In this document: piece after piece, positions 1 to 6,908 of the stretch
Layout: each line of letters opens with the position of its first letter
Position numbering within the stretch: position 1 is the first letter of the stretch
Assembly: GCA_964570585.1 (NCBI GenBank)
Contig: CAZMYR010000048.1
Location: forward strand, 1 to 12,089
DNA: 12,089 bases
From: G020354945 sp964570585
GTDB lineage: Bacteria > Omnitrophota > Gorgyraeia > JABMRG01 > JAFGKX01
Direction: 5' to 3'
Program-made: the position numbers and the translations under genes
The notes under the pieces: model-generated
What the model was told of the DNA's origin: nothing
Database searches by the model: none
The model's input: the letters and a program-made list of their open reading frames with translations, nothing else

Positions 1-15
1 CGCGGCCTTCGCTCG

Positions 16-68
16 CTGTGGCAAAAATTGCTCACTTATTTCGCGTTTGTTTTCGCAATTTTTGACAG
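16..68. other. Imperfect hairpin upstream of valS
   Basis: CAAAAATTGC at 22-31 is the exact reverse complement of GCAATTTTTG at 55-64. After a 2-nt bulge (20-21), CTGT at 16-19 pairs with ACAG at 65-68. That gives a 14-bp stem around a 23-nt loop. No T-run follows the stem, so it is not a standard intrinsic terminator. It could be the tail of an upstream gene region, a dispersed palindromic repeat, or a leader structure for valS. The structure is visible directly; its role is unknown. The window starts here, so the upstream context cannot be judged. Confidence 0.5.
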
Positions 69-112
69 TCGCTCCGGCAAACATGCAAAAATTATTTTTA
101 GCAAGGTGAAAT

Positions 113-2896
113 GTGAAGGAATTAAGTAAAGTATATAATCCCAAAGAGGTTGAGCAAAAGATATACGATTATTGGGAGAAAAAAGGTTTATTTAAAGTCT
201 CGATTAATCCGGATAAAAAGCCATATTGCATAGTTATACCGCCTCCTAACATAACCGGCATTCTTCATATGGGCCATGCGCTAAATAATACCATTCAGGA
301 TATATTAATGCGATTTAAAAGAATGCAGGGTTACGAAGCTTTATGGATGCCGGGTACAGACCATGCCGGTATAGCAACCCAGAATGTAGTCGAGAGAGAA
401 CTGGCAAAAAAGGTGCTAAAACGGCAGGACTTAGGCAGGGAGAAATTCTTAGAAGAAGTGTGGAAATGGAAAGAAGAATATGGCAGCACCATAATTAAGC
501 AACTCAAAAAACTCGGGGCTTCATGTGATTGGGATAGAGAAAGATTTACAATGGATGAAGGACTTTCAAACGCTGTTCTTGAAGTATTTATCAGGCTTTA
601 TAATAAAGGCCTTATATATAGAGGAAATTACATCATCAACTGGTGTCCGCGTTGCCAGACTGCATTGTCTGATGAAGAGGCCCCCCATCGTGAGATGGAC
701 GGATATCTATACTACATAAGATACCCCTTAAAAAATCAAAAATCAAAAATCAAAAATCAAAATTATATTACGGTAGCGACTACAAGACCGGAGACAATGT
801 TGGGCGATGTAGCAGTTGCTGTTAATCCTAAGGATAAACTATTTAAAGAACATGTAGGAAAAACTTTGATTTTACCACTTCTTGAAAGAGAAATAAAAAT
901 TATAGAGGATGAGTTTGTTGACCCTGAATTTGGAACAGGTGCTGTAAAAGTAACTCCTGCGCATGATCCAAACGATTTTGAAATGGGTAAGAGGCATAAT
1001 CTTACCCCAGTAAATATTATGCATCCGGATGGTACATTAAATAATAATGCAGGCGACTATGAAGGGATGGATAGGTTTGAAGCGCGGGAGGCCATTCTCG
1101 AAGACTTAAAAGCGAAAGGCCTTCTGGAAAAAGTTATACCTCATCAACATGCAGTCGGGCATTGTTACCGCTGCCATACTATAATAGAGCCTTATCTTTC
1201 CAAACAATGGTTTGTCAAGATGAAACCGCTGGCTAAACCAGCGATAGAAGCTGTCAAGAAAGGCAAAATAAAATTTTATCCAAAAAGATGGACCAAAGTT
1301 TATCTTGAATGGATGTATAATATAAAAGACTGGTGCATAAGCAGACAGATCTGGTGGGGACACAGAATTCCTGTCTTTTACTGCGTAGACTGCCAAAAAA
1401 AGACAGGAATCCGAAATCCGAAATCCGAAATCCGAAATCCGAAAACAGAACTGGGCGTGATTGTCTCGAAAACTAAGCCGGGAAAATGTCCGGAATGTGG
1501 CGGAACTAATATTGTTCAGGATGAAGATGTTTTAGATACCTGGTTTTCATCGTGGCTGTGGCCTTTTTCTACGTTCGGCTGGCCATTTGATTCGTCGTAC
1601 GTCGTACGTCGGACGTCGTACGATAAAGATAAAAATGCAAAAACTGATACGCAATACGCAATACGCAATACGCAATACGAAGAATTCGAATACTTTTATC
1701 CTACAGACTGTTTAGCTACTGCGCAGGAGATTATCTTCTTCTGGGTTGCCAGGATGATTATGGCAGGAATGCAATTTGCCGGTGATATCCCATTTAGAGA
1801 TGTTTATATTCACGGAACCGTAAGGGATAAAACAGGCACAAAGATGTCGAAATCATTGGGCAATATTATAGACCCTTTAGAAATAATAGATATTTATGGT
1901 GCCGATGCTTTACGGTTTAGTTTAATTTCAATAACTGCTGTTGGCCAGGATGTATTTTTATCTAAAGAGAAATTTGAACTGGGAAGAAATTTTGCTAACA
2001 AAATCTGGAATGTTTCCAGATTTTTGTTGATGAATCTGAAAGAAAAGGTAGGAGCTGATCTGGGCGCTGCGTATAAACAGTTTAAGCTTACTATAGCTGA
2101 TAAGTGGATACTGAGCCAGCTTTACAGGACTCTAATAGTATATACAAAGGCATTAGAAAATTATAAATTTAATGAAGCCGCTAATCTCTTATACGATTTC
2201 ATCTGGCATAAATATTGTGACTGGTATGTTGAAATTGCCAAATTAGACATCAACAGCCAGAAGACTCAGATTATCTTGTATAAGGTTTTGGAGAAATCTT
2301 TGCGAATGCTGCATCCTTTTATGCCTTTTATAACAGAACAAATCTGGTCCAAGCTCAATGAAGAAAAATCTATCATGATATCGTCTATTCCTCATGTTCA
2401 AAAACAGATGATAAACGAAGAATCAGAAAAAACTATGCAGTCTTTAATAGATATAATAGTTTCAATCAGAAATGTAAGAGCAGAGATGAACATCCCCAGC
2501 AAGGAGGAAATAGATGTAATTATATCAGCTCACAGTGAAAAGCTAAAAGAAAAACTTCTTGACCTGGAAAGTTATATAAAGACTCTGGCTAAAGTAAAAA
2601 ATATTACAGCAGTGGTCAGAGCGAAACGTCCAAAACAGGCAGCTTCTTGTGTCCTTGATAAGTTTGATGTATTCCTCCCGCTTAAAGGAATTATAAATAT
2701 TAAAGCAGAAAAGGCCAGACTCAATAAACAACTTAAAATACAAGAATCCGTGATCAGTGCGTTAAATGCAAAACTTAAAAACAGAGATTTCTTAAAAAAA
2801 GCACCCGAGGCAGTAGTAATAGGAGAAAAAGAAAAGGCCCAAATTACCAAGGCAAAGTTAGAGAAACTAAAGGAAAGCCTTAAAAATCTTACCTAA
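113..2896 (+). CDS. valS: Valine--tRNA ligase (ValRS)
   Basis: Class I aminoacyl-tRNA synthetase that charges tRNA-Val with valine in the cytoplasm and hydrolyses mischarged threonyl-tRNA. Visible hallmarks: the HIGH-type motif HMGH at residues 52-55 after PPPNITG; the editing-domain motif ATTRPET; CxxC pairs (WCPRC, CYRC, CVDC, CPEC); DVLDTWFSS; and KMSKS at about 577-581. The C-terminal ~70 residues look like the usual ValRS coiled-coil arm. At 927 residues it is longer than many bacterial ValRS (about 860-950), mainly because of four tandem-repeat insertions (residues ~207-217, 432-443, 495-504 and 512-522). Flanking homology stays in frame and all key motifs are intact, so it looks functional. 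The start is GTG at 113, because an in-frame TGA lies at 107-109. An AGGTGA at 104-109 gives an unusually short spacer of 3 nt. The stop overlaps the next ATG by 1 nt (TAATG). Confidence 0.97.
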   Translation: MKELSKVYNPKEVEQKIYDYWEKKGLFKVSINPDKKPYCIVIPPPNITGILHMGHALNNTIQDILMRFKRMQGYEALWMPGTDHAGIATQNVVERELAKKVLKRQDLGREKFLEEVWKWKEEYGSTIIKQLKKLGASCDWDRERFTMDEGLSNAVLEVFIRLYNKGLIYRGNYIINWCPRCQTALSDEEAPHREMDGYLYYIRYPLKNQKSKIKNQNYITVATTRPETMLGDVAVAVNPKDKLFKEHVGKTLILPLLEREIKIIEDEFVDPEFGTGAVKVTPAHDPNDFEMGKRHNLTPVNIMHPDGTLNNNAGDYEGMDRFEAREAILEDLKAKGLLEKVIPHQHAVGHCYRCHTIIEPYLSKQWFVKMKPLAKPAIEAVKKGKIKFYPKRWTKVYLEWMYNIKDWCISRQIWWGHRIPVFYCVDCQKKTGIRNPKSEIRNPKTELGVIVSKTKPGKCPECGGTNIVQDEDVLDTWFSSWLWPFSTFGWPFDSSYVVRRTSYDKDKNAKTDTQYAIRNTQYEEFEYFYPTDCLATAQEIIFFWVARMIMAGMQFAGDIPFRDVYIHGTVRDKTGTKMSKSLGNIIDPLEIIDIYGADALRFSLISITAVGQDVFLSKEKFELGRNFANKIWNVSRFLLMNLKEKVGADLGAAYKQFKLTIADKWILSQLYRTLIVYTKALENYKFNEAANLLYDFIWHKYCDWYVEIAKLDINSQKTQIILYKVLEKSLRMLHPFMPFITEQIWSKLNEEKSIMISSIPHVQKQMINEESEKTMQSLIDIIVSIRNVRAEMNIPSKEEIDVIISAHSEKLKEKLLDLESYIKTLAKVKNITAVVRAKRPKQAASCVLDKFDVFLPLKGIINIKAEKARLNKQLKIQESVISALNAKLKNRDFLKKAPEAVVIGEKEKAQITKAKLEKLKESLKNLT
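731..762 (+). repeat. Heptanucleotide tandem repeat 1 in valS (AAAAATC)n
   Basis: Four perfect copies of AAAAATC (731-758) plus a partial fifth. Three units (21 bp) encode the heptapeptide KNQKSKI. The array lies between RYPL and ITVATTRPET, at the entry to the ValRS editing domain. Homologues usually have a variable hairpin loop there. Confidence 0.9.
1408..1442 (+). repeat. Heptanucleotide tandem repeat 2 in valS (AATCCGA)n
   Basis: Five perfect copies of AATCCGA, read as the repeating heptapeptide IRNPKSE. The array lies between the CVDC and CPEC cysteine pairs of ValRS. It lengthens the loop between the two probable metal-binding knuckles without removing any cysteine. Confidence 0.92.
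1595..1622 (+). repeat. Heptanucleotide tandem repeat 3 in valS (TCGTACG)n
   Basis: Four copies of TCGTACG, the third with one substitution (TCGGACG), read as SYVVRRT. The first copy (1595-1601) is the reverse complement of 1617-1623, so the array can fold into a short hairpin. It sits just after DTWFSSWLWPFSTFGWP in a loop that is short in most ValRS. Confidence 0.9.
1647..1679 (+). repeat. Heptanucleotide tandem repeat 4 in valS (ATACGCA)n
   Basis: Four perfect copies of ATACGCA plus a 5-nt partial, read as the heptapeptide TQYAIRN. It starts only 24 bp after repeat 3, in the same loop before EYFYPTDCLATAQEIIFFW. This one loop therefore holds two unrelated heptamer arrays, separated by a lysine-rich linker. 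Confidence 0.92.
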
Positions 2897-3612
2897 TGAG
2901 CCCGCGCATTCGTTTACATAAAGCAATAGCACAGGCAGGTATTGCATCTCGCAGAAAGGCAGAAAAACTCATTGCTTCCGGCAAAGTTAGAGTAAACGGC
3001 AAAATAGTTAAAAAACAGGGCGTCATTGTTGAGCCTTCCACAGATACAATTGAAGTTCTTGGTGGGAAAATTCCACCTTTTGCAAAAAGAAAGTATTATT
3101 TCCTGCTGAATAAACCAGTCGGCTATGTTACAACTACGAAGGACCCACACCGTAGAAAAACCGTAATGGAACTTGTTCCCGATATAAAAGGGTTATTTCC
3201 TGTAGGAAGGCTTGATAAAAACACTGCCGGCTTATTAGTCATAACTAACGATGGAGAACTGACATATAGGCTGACCCATCCAAAATTTGAAATAGAGAAA
3301 GTATATAACGCAGAAGTAAATGGTGATATAACTGAATCTGAGCTAAAAAAATTAGAAAAAGGTGTGTTCGTTGATGGGAAACGTACTTCACCTTGTAAGA
3401 TAAAAATTTTAAACAAAACAACCGTTCAACTCAATATCCACGAGGGCAGAAAAAGGCAGGTCAGGAGAATGTTTGAGGCAATAGGACATAGAGTATTGAA
3501 ACTTGACCGCATAGAATATGCAGGAATAAAACCAGATATTAAAAGAGGGAATTTTAGAAGGCTTAAGCCCTCAGAAGTAAAAAGTTTATATAAAAGAGTA
3601 GGTTTAAAATGA
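2896..3612 (+). CDS. rluB: RluB/RsuA-family rRNA pseudouridine synthase
   Basis: Probable large-subunit (23S) rRNA pseudouridine synthase, which isomerises a specific uridine in a helix near the peptidyl transferase centre. An S4 RNA-binding domain occupies roughly residues 4-60 (LHKAIAQAGIASRRKAEKLI, then VRVNGK). The catalytic domain follows: NKPVGYVTTTKDP, GRLDKNTAGLLVITNDGEL with the catalytic aspartate at D107, and the C-terminal HEGRKRQVRRMFEAIGHRV. At 238 residues it has the normal length. It starts one nt inside the valS stop and has no clear ribosome binding site, which suggests translational coupling. RluB is favoured over RsuA or RluE/F because of the bacterial S4-plus-RluB layout, but the exact target uridine cannot be assigned from sequence alone. 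Confidence 0.9.
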   Translation: MSPRIRLHKAIAQAGIASRRKAEKLIASGKVRVNGKIVKKQGVIVEPSTDTIEVLGGKIPPFAKRKYYFLLNKPVGYVTTTKDPHRRKTVMELVPDIKGLFPVGRLDKNTAGLLVITNDGELTYRLTHPKFEIEKVYNAEVNGDITESELKKLEKGVFVDGKRTSPCKIKILNKTTVQLNIHEGRKRQVRRMFEAIGHRVLKLDRIEYAGIKPDIKRGNFRRLKPSEVKSLYKRVGLK

Positions 3613-4493
3613 TTATCAAACCAAAAACAAAACGCATTATAGAGCAGGCCCTAAAGGAAGACATAGGCACAGGCGATATTACTACCGGTTCGATTATAGA
3701 AAAGAAACAACAGGGCAAGTTTCTAATATTATCTAACCAGCCCTGCATAGTATGTGGCATGGCCCTTGCTGAGGCTTGTTTTACGATAACTGATAAAGAT
3801 GTCCTTTTTCGGCCTATGGTCAGAGACGGTGCTTATGTATCTAAAGGCAAAATTGTAGCTCATATAGAGGGCCGCTGTTATGGAGTTCTCATTGTTGAGA
3901 GGACTGCTTTAAATTTTGTAGGGTGGCTCTCCGGCATTTCAACTTTAACCAATAAATTTGTTAATGCCGTAAAAAATTACAAAGCCCAAATTATGGATAC
4001 CAGAAAGACTATACCGACGCTAAGATACCTGCAAAAATATGCAGTAAAAATAGGCGGAGGCAAGAATCACAGAATGGGGTTGTATGATCAGATATTGATA
4101 AAGGATAATCATTTGGTAACTATCAGAAACCAGAAGTTGAGGGCTGGATATATAAAAGAAGCAATTGAAAAAGCAAGGAAATATAGACCCAAGAACAAAA
4201 AGATAGAAATAGAGGTAAAAAATTTGGGCGAATTTAAAAAAGCCTTAAGCCTGAATCCCGATATTATTATGCTCGATAATATGAAAATAAACGACATAAA
4301 AGAAGCTGTGCAATTGCGCGATGCATATAGGATAGAAAAACAAGACGTCGGTTTTAAGACCTTATTAGAGGTTTCCGGAAATGTAAATTTGGACAATGTC
4401 GCAAGGATTGCCCAAACCGGAGTGGATAGAATATCCATCGGTGCGCTTACCCATTCCGCACCAGCAATCGACTTCTCTTTAAAAGCGGAATGA
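3609..4493 (+). CDS. nadC: Nicotinate-nucleotide pyrophosphorylase (carboxylating)
   Basis: Quinolinate phosphoribosyltransferase. It converts quinolinate and PRPP to nicotinate mononucleotide, CO2 and pyrophosphate in de novo NAD synthesis. Motifs seen in order: EDIGTGDITT near residues 17-26, RTALNF at 98-103, DTRKT at 130-134, GGGKNHRMGLYD at 149-160 followed by ILIKDNH, IEIEVKN around 199-205, IIMLDNM, LEVSGNV around 253-259, and the phosphate-binding end DRISIGALTHSAPAIDFSLK. At 294 residues it is full length. It overlaps the preceding gene by 4 nt (ATGA) and the following uvrB by 4 nt, so it belongs to the same transcription unit. No nadA or nadB is present in the window. Confidence 0.96.
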   Translation: MIIKPKTKRIIEQALKEDIGTGDITTGSIIEKKQQGKFLILSNQPCIVCGMALAEACFTITDKDVLFRPMVRDGAYVSKGKIVAHIEGRCYGVLIVERTALNFVGWLSGISTLTNKFVNAVKNYKAQIMDTRKTIPTLRYLQKYAVKIGGGKNHRMGLYDQILIKDNHLVTIRNQKLRAGYIKEAIEKARKYRPKNKKIEIEVKNLGEFKKALSLNPDIIMLDNMKINDIKEAVQLRDAYRIEKQDVGFKTLLEVSGNVNLDNVARIAQTGVDRISIGALTHSAPAIDFSLKAE

Positions 4494-6475
4494 AAAAATT
4501 CAAGCTAAAAAGCAAATTTAAGGCCTGTGGAGACCAGCCACAGGCTATCGAATCTTTAAGCGAGGGGTTGATTAAAGGTAAAAAATATCAGACCTTGCTC
4601 GGTGTAACGGGCTCGGGCAAAACTTTTAGTGTGGCGAGTGCAATAGAAAAAGTAAATAAACCCACCCTGGTAATATCACACAATAAGCTTCTTGCTGCGC
4701 AGTTGTTCAGCGAATTTAAAGAATTCTTTCCTGAAAATGCCGTTGAATATTTTGTGAGCTATTACGATTATTATCAACCGGAGGCTTACATCCCTCAAAC
4801 CGATACCTATATAGAAAAAGATGCCTCTATAAATGAAGAATTGGATAGGCTGAGATTATCTGCAACTACTTCTATTATGTCAAGGAACGATGTAATTGTT
4901 GTAGCCAGTGTCTCTTGCATTTATAATTTAGGCTCCCCATCGGAATACAAAAAGATGCTGGTGTTTTTAGAGCTGGAAAGTGAGATTTCTCGCGACAGAC
5001 TTCTTAAGCAATTAGTGGGTATATATTATAAGCGTAATGACATCGATTTTAGAAGAGGCACATTCAGGGTAAGGGGAGATGTGGTGGAAATATTCCCTGC
5101 GTATGCCCGGAATGCCATAAGGGTAGAATTATTTAATGATGTTATTGAAAAGTTGGCACTTGTAAATCCTATTACAGGAAATATTATACAGCCTTTAGAA
5201 AGGATTGCCATTTATCCTGCCAAACATTTTGTCACAAGTGAAGATAAGATTAACAACGCCCTAAAAAGTATTGAGGAGGAATTGGAAGAAAGGCTTGCGG
5301 AACTTAAAAAACAAAACAAACTCTTGGAGGTTCAGCGCCTTGAATCGCGCACCAGATACGATATGGAGATGTTAAAAGAGGTAGGTTATTGTCACGGAGT
5401 TGAAAACTACTCAAGGCATCTCTCCGGAAGACCTTCAGGTTCAAGGCCTTATACATTAATAGATTATTTTAGTGATGAGTTTTTAATAGTTGTAGATGAG
5501 TCCCATGTTACAGTGCCGCAATTCCGGGGAATGTATGAAGGAGACCACTCCAGAAAAGAGACCCTTGTTAAATATGGGTTCAGGCTGCCTTCTTGCCTGG
5601 ATAATCGGCCGTTAAAGTTTGATGAATTCGAATCTTTAATAAATCAGGTTATTTTTGTATCAGCAACGCCTGCCCATTATGAGATTGGAAAGAGCAAAGA
5701 AGTGGTTGAGCAAATTATACGGCCGACAGGATTAGTAGACCCGGAGGTTTTAGTAAAACCAAGCAAGGGCCAGATCGATAATATAATCCATTTAGTCAAA
5801 GAGCGCGCAAAGAGAAAAGAGAGGGTATTAATTACGACCTTGACCAAGAGAATGGCGGAGGATCTGTCCGCCTATTTAAATGAAATGGGCTTAAACGTTA
5901 AATACCTCCATTCTGAAATTGGCGCTATTGAACGTGTCGAAATTTTGCGAGATTTGCGTTTGGGGAAATTCGATTGTTTAGTCGGCATAAATCTATTGAG
6001 AGAAGGATTGGATTTACCAGAGGTTTCTCTGGTGTGCGTGTTAGACGCTGACAAGGAGGGCTTCTTGCGTTCAGCAACTTCTCTTATACAAGTTGCTGGC
6101 CGAGCTGCGAGAAACATAAACGGCCAGGTTATCCTTTATGCGGATACAATGACAAAATCTATGGAAGCGGCGCTGGATGAGACCAACCGCAGGAGAAAGA
6201 AACAACTCGATTTTAATAAGAAGATGCATATTACCCCTCGTTCCATTAATAAAGCTATAAAAGAAGGCATAGAAAAATGGCATGAGGCCAAAGAGACAGT
6301 GGCTGAATTTGCCGGAGAAGACCAGACCGGGCATGAACTTCGCGAGATAATTTCAGATTTACAAAGGGAGATGCAACTGGCAGCCCGCAATCTGCAATTT
6401 GAAAAAGCAGCATATTTCCGCGACCAGCTTAACAAGTTAAAAAGTTCCAAAAGTTCCAAAAGTTTAAAAGGTTGA
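4490..6475 (+). CDS. uvrB: UvrABC excinuclease subunit B
   Basis: Damage-verifying helicase-like subunit of nucleotide excision repair. It is loaded by UvrA and recruits UvrC. Walker A GVTGSGKT is at residues 38-45. The DNA-clamping beta-hairpin region reads YYDYYQPEAYIPQTDTYIEKD. Walker B DESH is at 336-339, followed by SATPAHYE. The second RecA domain carries GINLLREGLDLPEVSLV and the helicase motif VI segment QVAGRAARN. The C-terminal UVR domain, which contacts UvrC, is seen in LQREMQLAARNLQFEKAAYFRDQL. The 661 residues are a normal length. The last ~13 residues (KLKSSKSSKSLKG) lie outside the conserved fold and are encoded by an AAAAGTTCC-type repeat, the left arm of an inverted repeat around the next gene. 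The gene overlaps nadC by 4 nt. Confidence 0.98.
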   Translation: MKKFKLKSKFKACGDQPQAIESLSEGLIKGKKYQTLLGVTGSGKTFSVASAIEKVNKPTLVISHNKLLAAQLFSEFKEFFPENAVEYFVSYYDYYQPEAYIPQTDTYIEKDASINEELDRLRLSATTSIMSRNDVIVVASVSCIYNLGSPSEYKKMLVFLELESEISRDRLLKQLVGIYYKRNDIDFRRGTFRVRGDVVEIFPAYARNAIRVELFNDVIEKLALVNPITGNIIQPLERIAIYPAKHFVTSEDKINNALKSIEEELEERLAELKKQNKLLEVQRLESRTRYDMEMLKEVGYCHGVENYSRHLSGRPSGSRPYTLIDYFSDEFLIVVDESHVTVPQFRGMYEGDHSRKETLVKYGFRLPSCLDNRPLKFDEFESLINQVIFVSATPAHYEIGKSKEVVEQIIRPTGLVDPEVLVKPSKGQIDNIIHLVKERAKRKERVLITTLTKRMAEDLSAYLNEMGLNVKYLHSEIGAIERVEILRDLRLGKFDCLVGINLLREGLDLPEVSLVCVLDADKEGFLRSATSLIQVAGRAARNINGQVILYADTMTKSMEAALDETNRRRKKQLDFNKKMHITPRSINKAIKEGIEKWHEAKETVAEFAGEDQTGHELREIISDLQREMQLAARNLQFEKAAYFRDQLNKLKSSKSSKSLKG

Positions 6476-6477
6476 AG
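6435..6477 (+). repeat. Left arm of inverted repeat
   Basis: Built of about 9-bp units of the type AAAAGTTCC (two perfect copies, then degenerate ones). It encodes the last residues of UvrB, contains its TGA stop (6473-6475) and ends at the start of the next ribosome binding site. It is complementary to 6858-6901. Confidence 0.75.
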
Positions 6478-6482
6478 AGGAG
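6476..6482 (+). promoter_or_regulatory. Ribosome binding site AGAGGAG of the four-helix-bundle gene
   Basis: AGAGGAG lies 6 nt before the ATG at 6489. It is the clearest Shine-Dalgarno in the 113-8620 run, where most other genes appear to rely on overlap coupling. Pairing of the two repeat arms in the mRNA would end right beside it. Confidence 0.75.
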
Positions 6483-6488
6483 CACACA

Positions 6489-6857
6489 ATGCCTACCTTT
6501 AAAAAATTTGAGGATATAAAAAGTTGGCAGTTAGCGAGAGATCTAGTAAGATTAATATATAATCTAACCAAGAAAGAAAAATTTAATAAAGATTATAACT
6601 TTGTTAATCAAATTCGTAGATCGGCTGTATCTATTATGGCTAATATCGCAGAGGGTTTTGAAAGATATAGCAAAAAAGAGTTTATCCAATTTTTAGTAGT
6701 AGCTAAAGGATCAGCAGGAGAGACCAGAAACCATCTTTACATCGCATTAGATTCGGGTTATATTACGAAAGAAGAATTCAAAAAAGCAAGGGAGGCATGT
6801 GAAGTTGTTTCCCGGCATATTTGGAATTTGATAGATTATTTAAAGAAAGATAAATAG
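6489..6857 (+). CDS. Four helix bundle protein (23S rRNA intervening-sequence / S23 family)
   Basis: Small protein of the family first seen in intervening sequences of 23S rRNA genes and later found as stand-alone genes. It shares its fold with the Avd accessory protein of diversity-generating retroelements. The 122 residues match the usual length (about 110-130). The hallmark segment QIRRSAVSIMANIAEGFER is at residues 41-59. It is preceded by FEDIKSWQLARDLVRLIYNL and followed by KEFIQFLVVAKGSAGETRNHL (63-83) and a last helix ending DYLKKDK. The molecular function of stand-alone members is not settled. Here the gene sits between uvrB and birA inside inverted repeats and has its own good ribosome binding site. 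It is not in an rRNA gene, and no reverse transcriptase is nearby, so a retroelement role is not supported. Confidence 0.93.
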   Translation: MPTFKKFEDIKSWQLARDLVRLIYNLTKKEKFNKDYNFVNQIRRSAVSIMANIAEGFERYSKKEFIQFLVVAKGSAGETRNHLYIALDSGYITKEEFKKAREACEVVSRHIWNLIDYLKKDK

Positions 6858-6901
6858 CTTGAACTTTTAAAACTTTTTAAACCTTTAGAACTTTTTAAAC
6901 T
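6858..6901 (+). repeat. Right arm of inverted repeat
   Basis: Begins immediately after the TAG stop of the four-helix-bundle gene and ends 7 nt before the birA ATG. Its reverse complement aligns with 6435-6477 at 36 of 44 columns. It is made of GAACTTTTAAAA / CTTTTTAAA-type units and occupies nearly the whole birA leader. Confidence 0.75.
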
Positions 6902-6908
6902 ATCCGTT

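Larger units (their letters stand above)
6435..6901 (+). mobile_element. Putative IVS-like module: four-helix-bundle gene bracketed by inverted repeats
   Basis: A 467-bp unit made of a left arm (6435-6477), a ribosome binding site, one ORF (6489-6857) and a right arm (6858-6901). By hand alignment the arms are inverted copies that match at 36 of 44 columns with one gap. This is the only place between 113 and 8620 where neighbouring genes do not overlap, and it separates uvrB from birA. Intervening sequences in 23S rRNA genes have the same plan: an S23-family ORF inside complementary ends. No transposase is encoded and I found no target-site duplication. The arms are seen; mobility is inferred. 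Confidence 0.5.

Noticed and set aside
62..67. Perfect TTGACA (-35-like) upstream of valS
   Set aside because: No acceptable -10 hexamer lies 16-18 nt downstream, and the motif sits within the second arm of the hairpin.
1106..1396. Antisense open frames inside valS and other genes
   Set aside because: They lie opposite strongly conserved coding sequence and their translations show no recognisable domain.
731..1679. CRISPR array or frameshifted valS
   Set aside because: The repeats are 7-bp units without spacers, and the ValRS homology continues in the same frame after each array.
6435..6901. Diversity-generating retroelement (the four-helix-bundle protein resembles Avd)
   Set aside because: No reverse transcriptase, no template/variable repeat pair and no variable target gene are present nearby.
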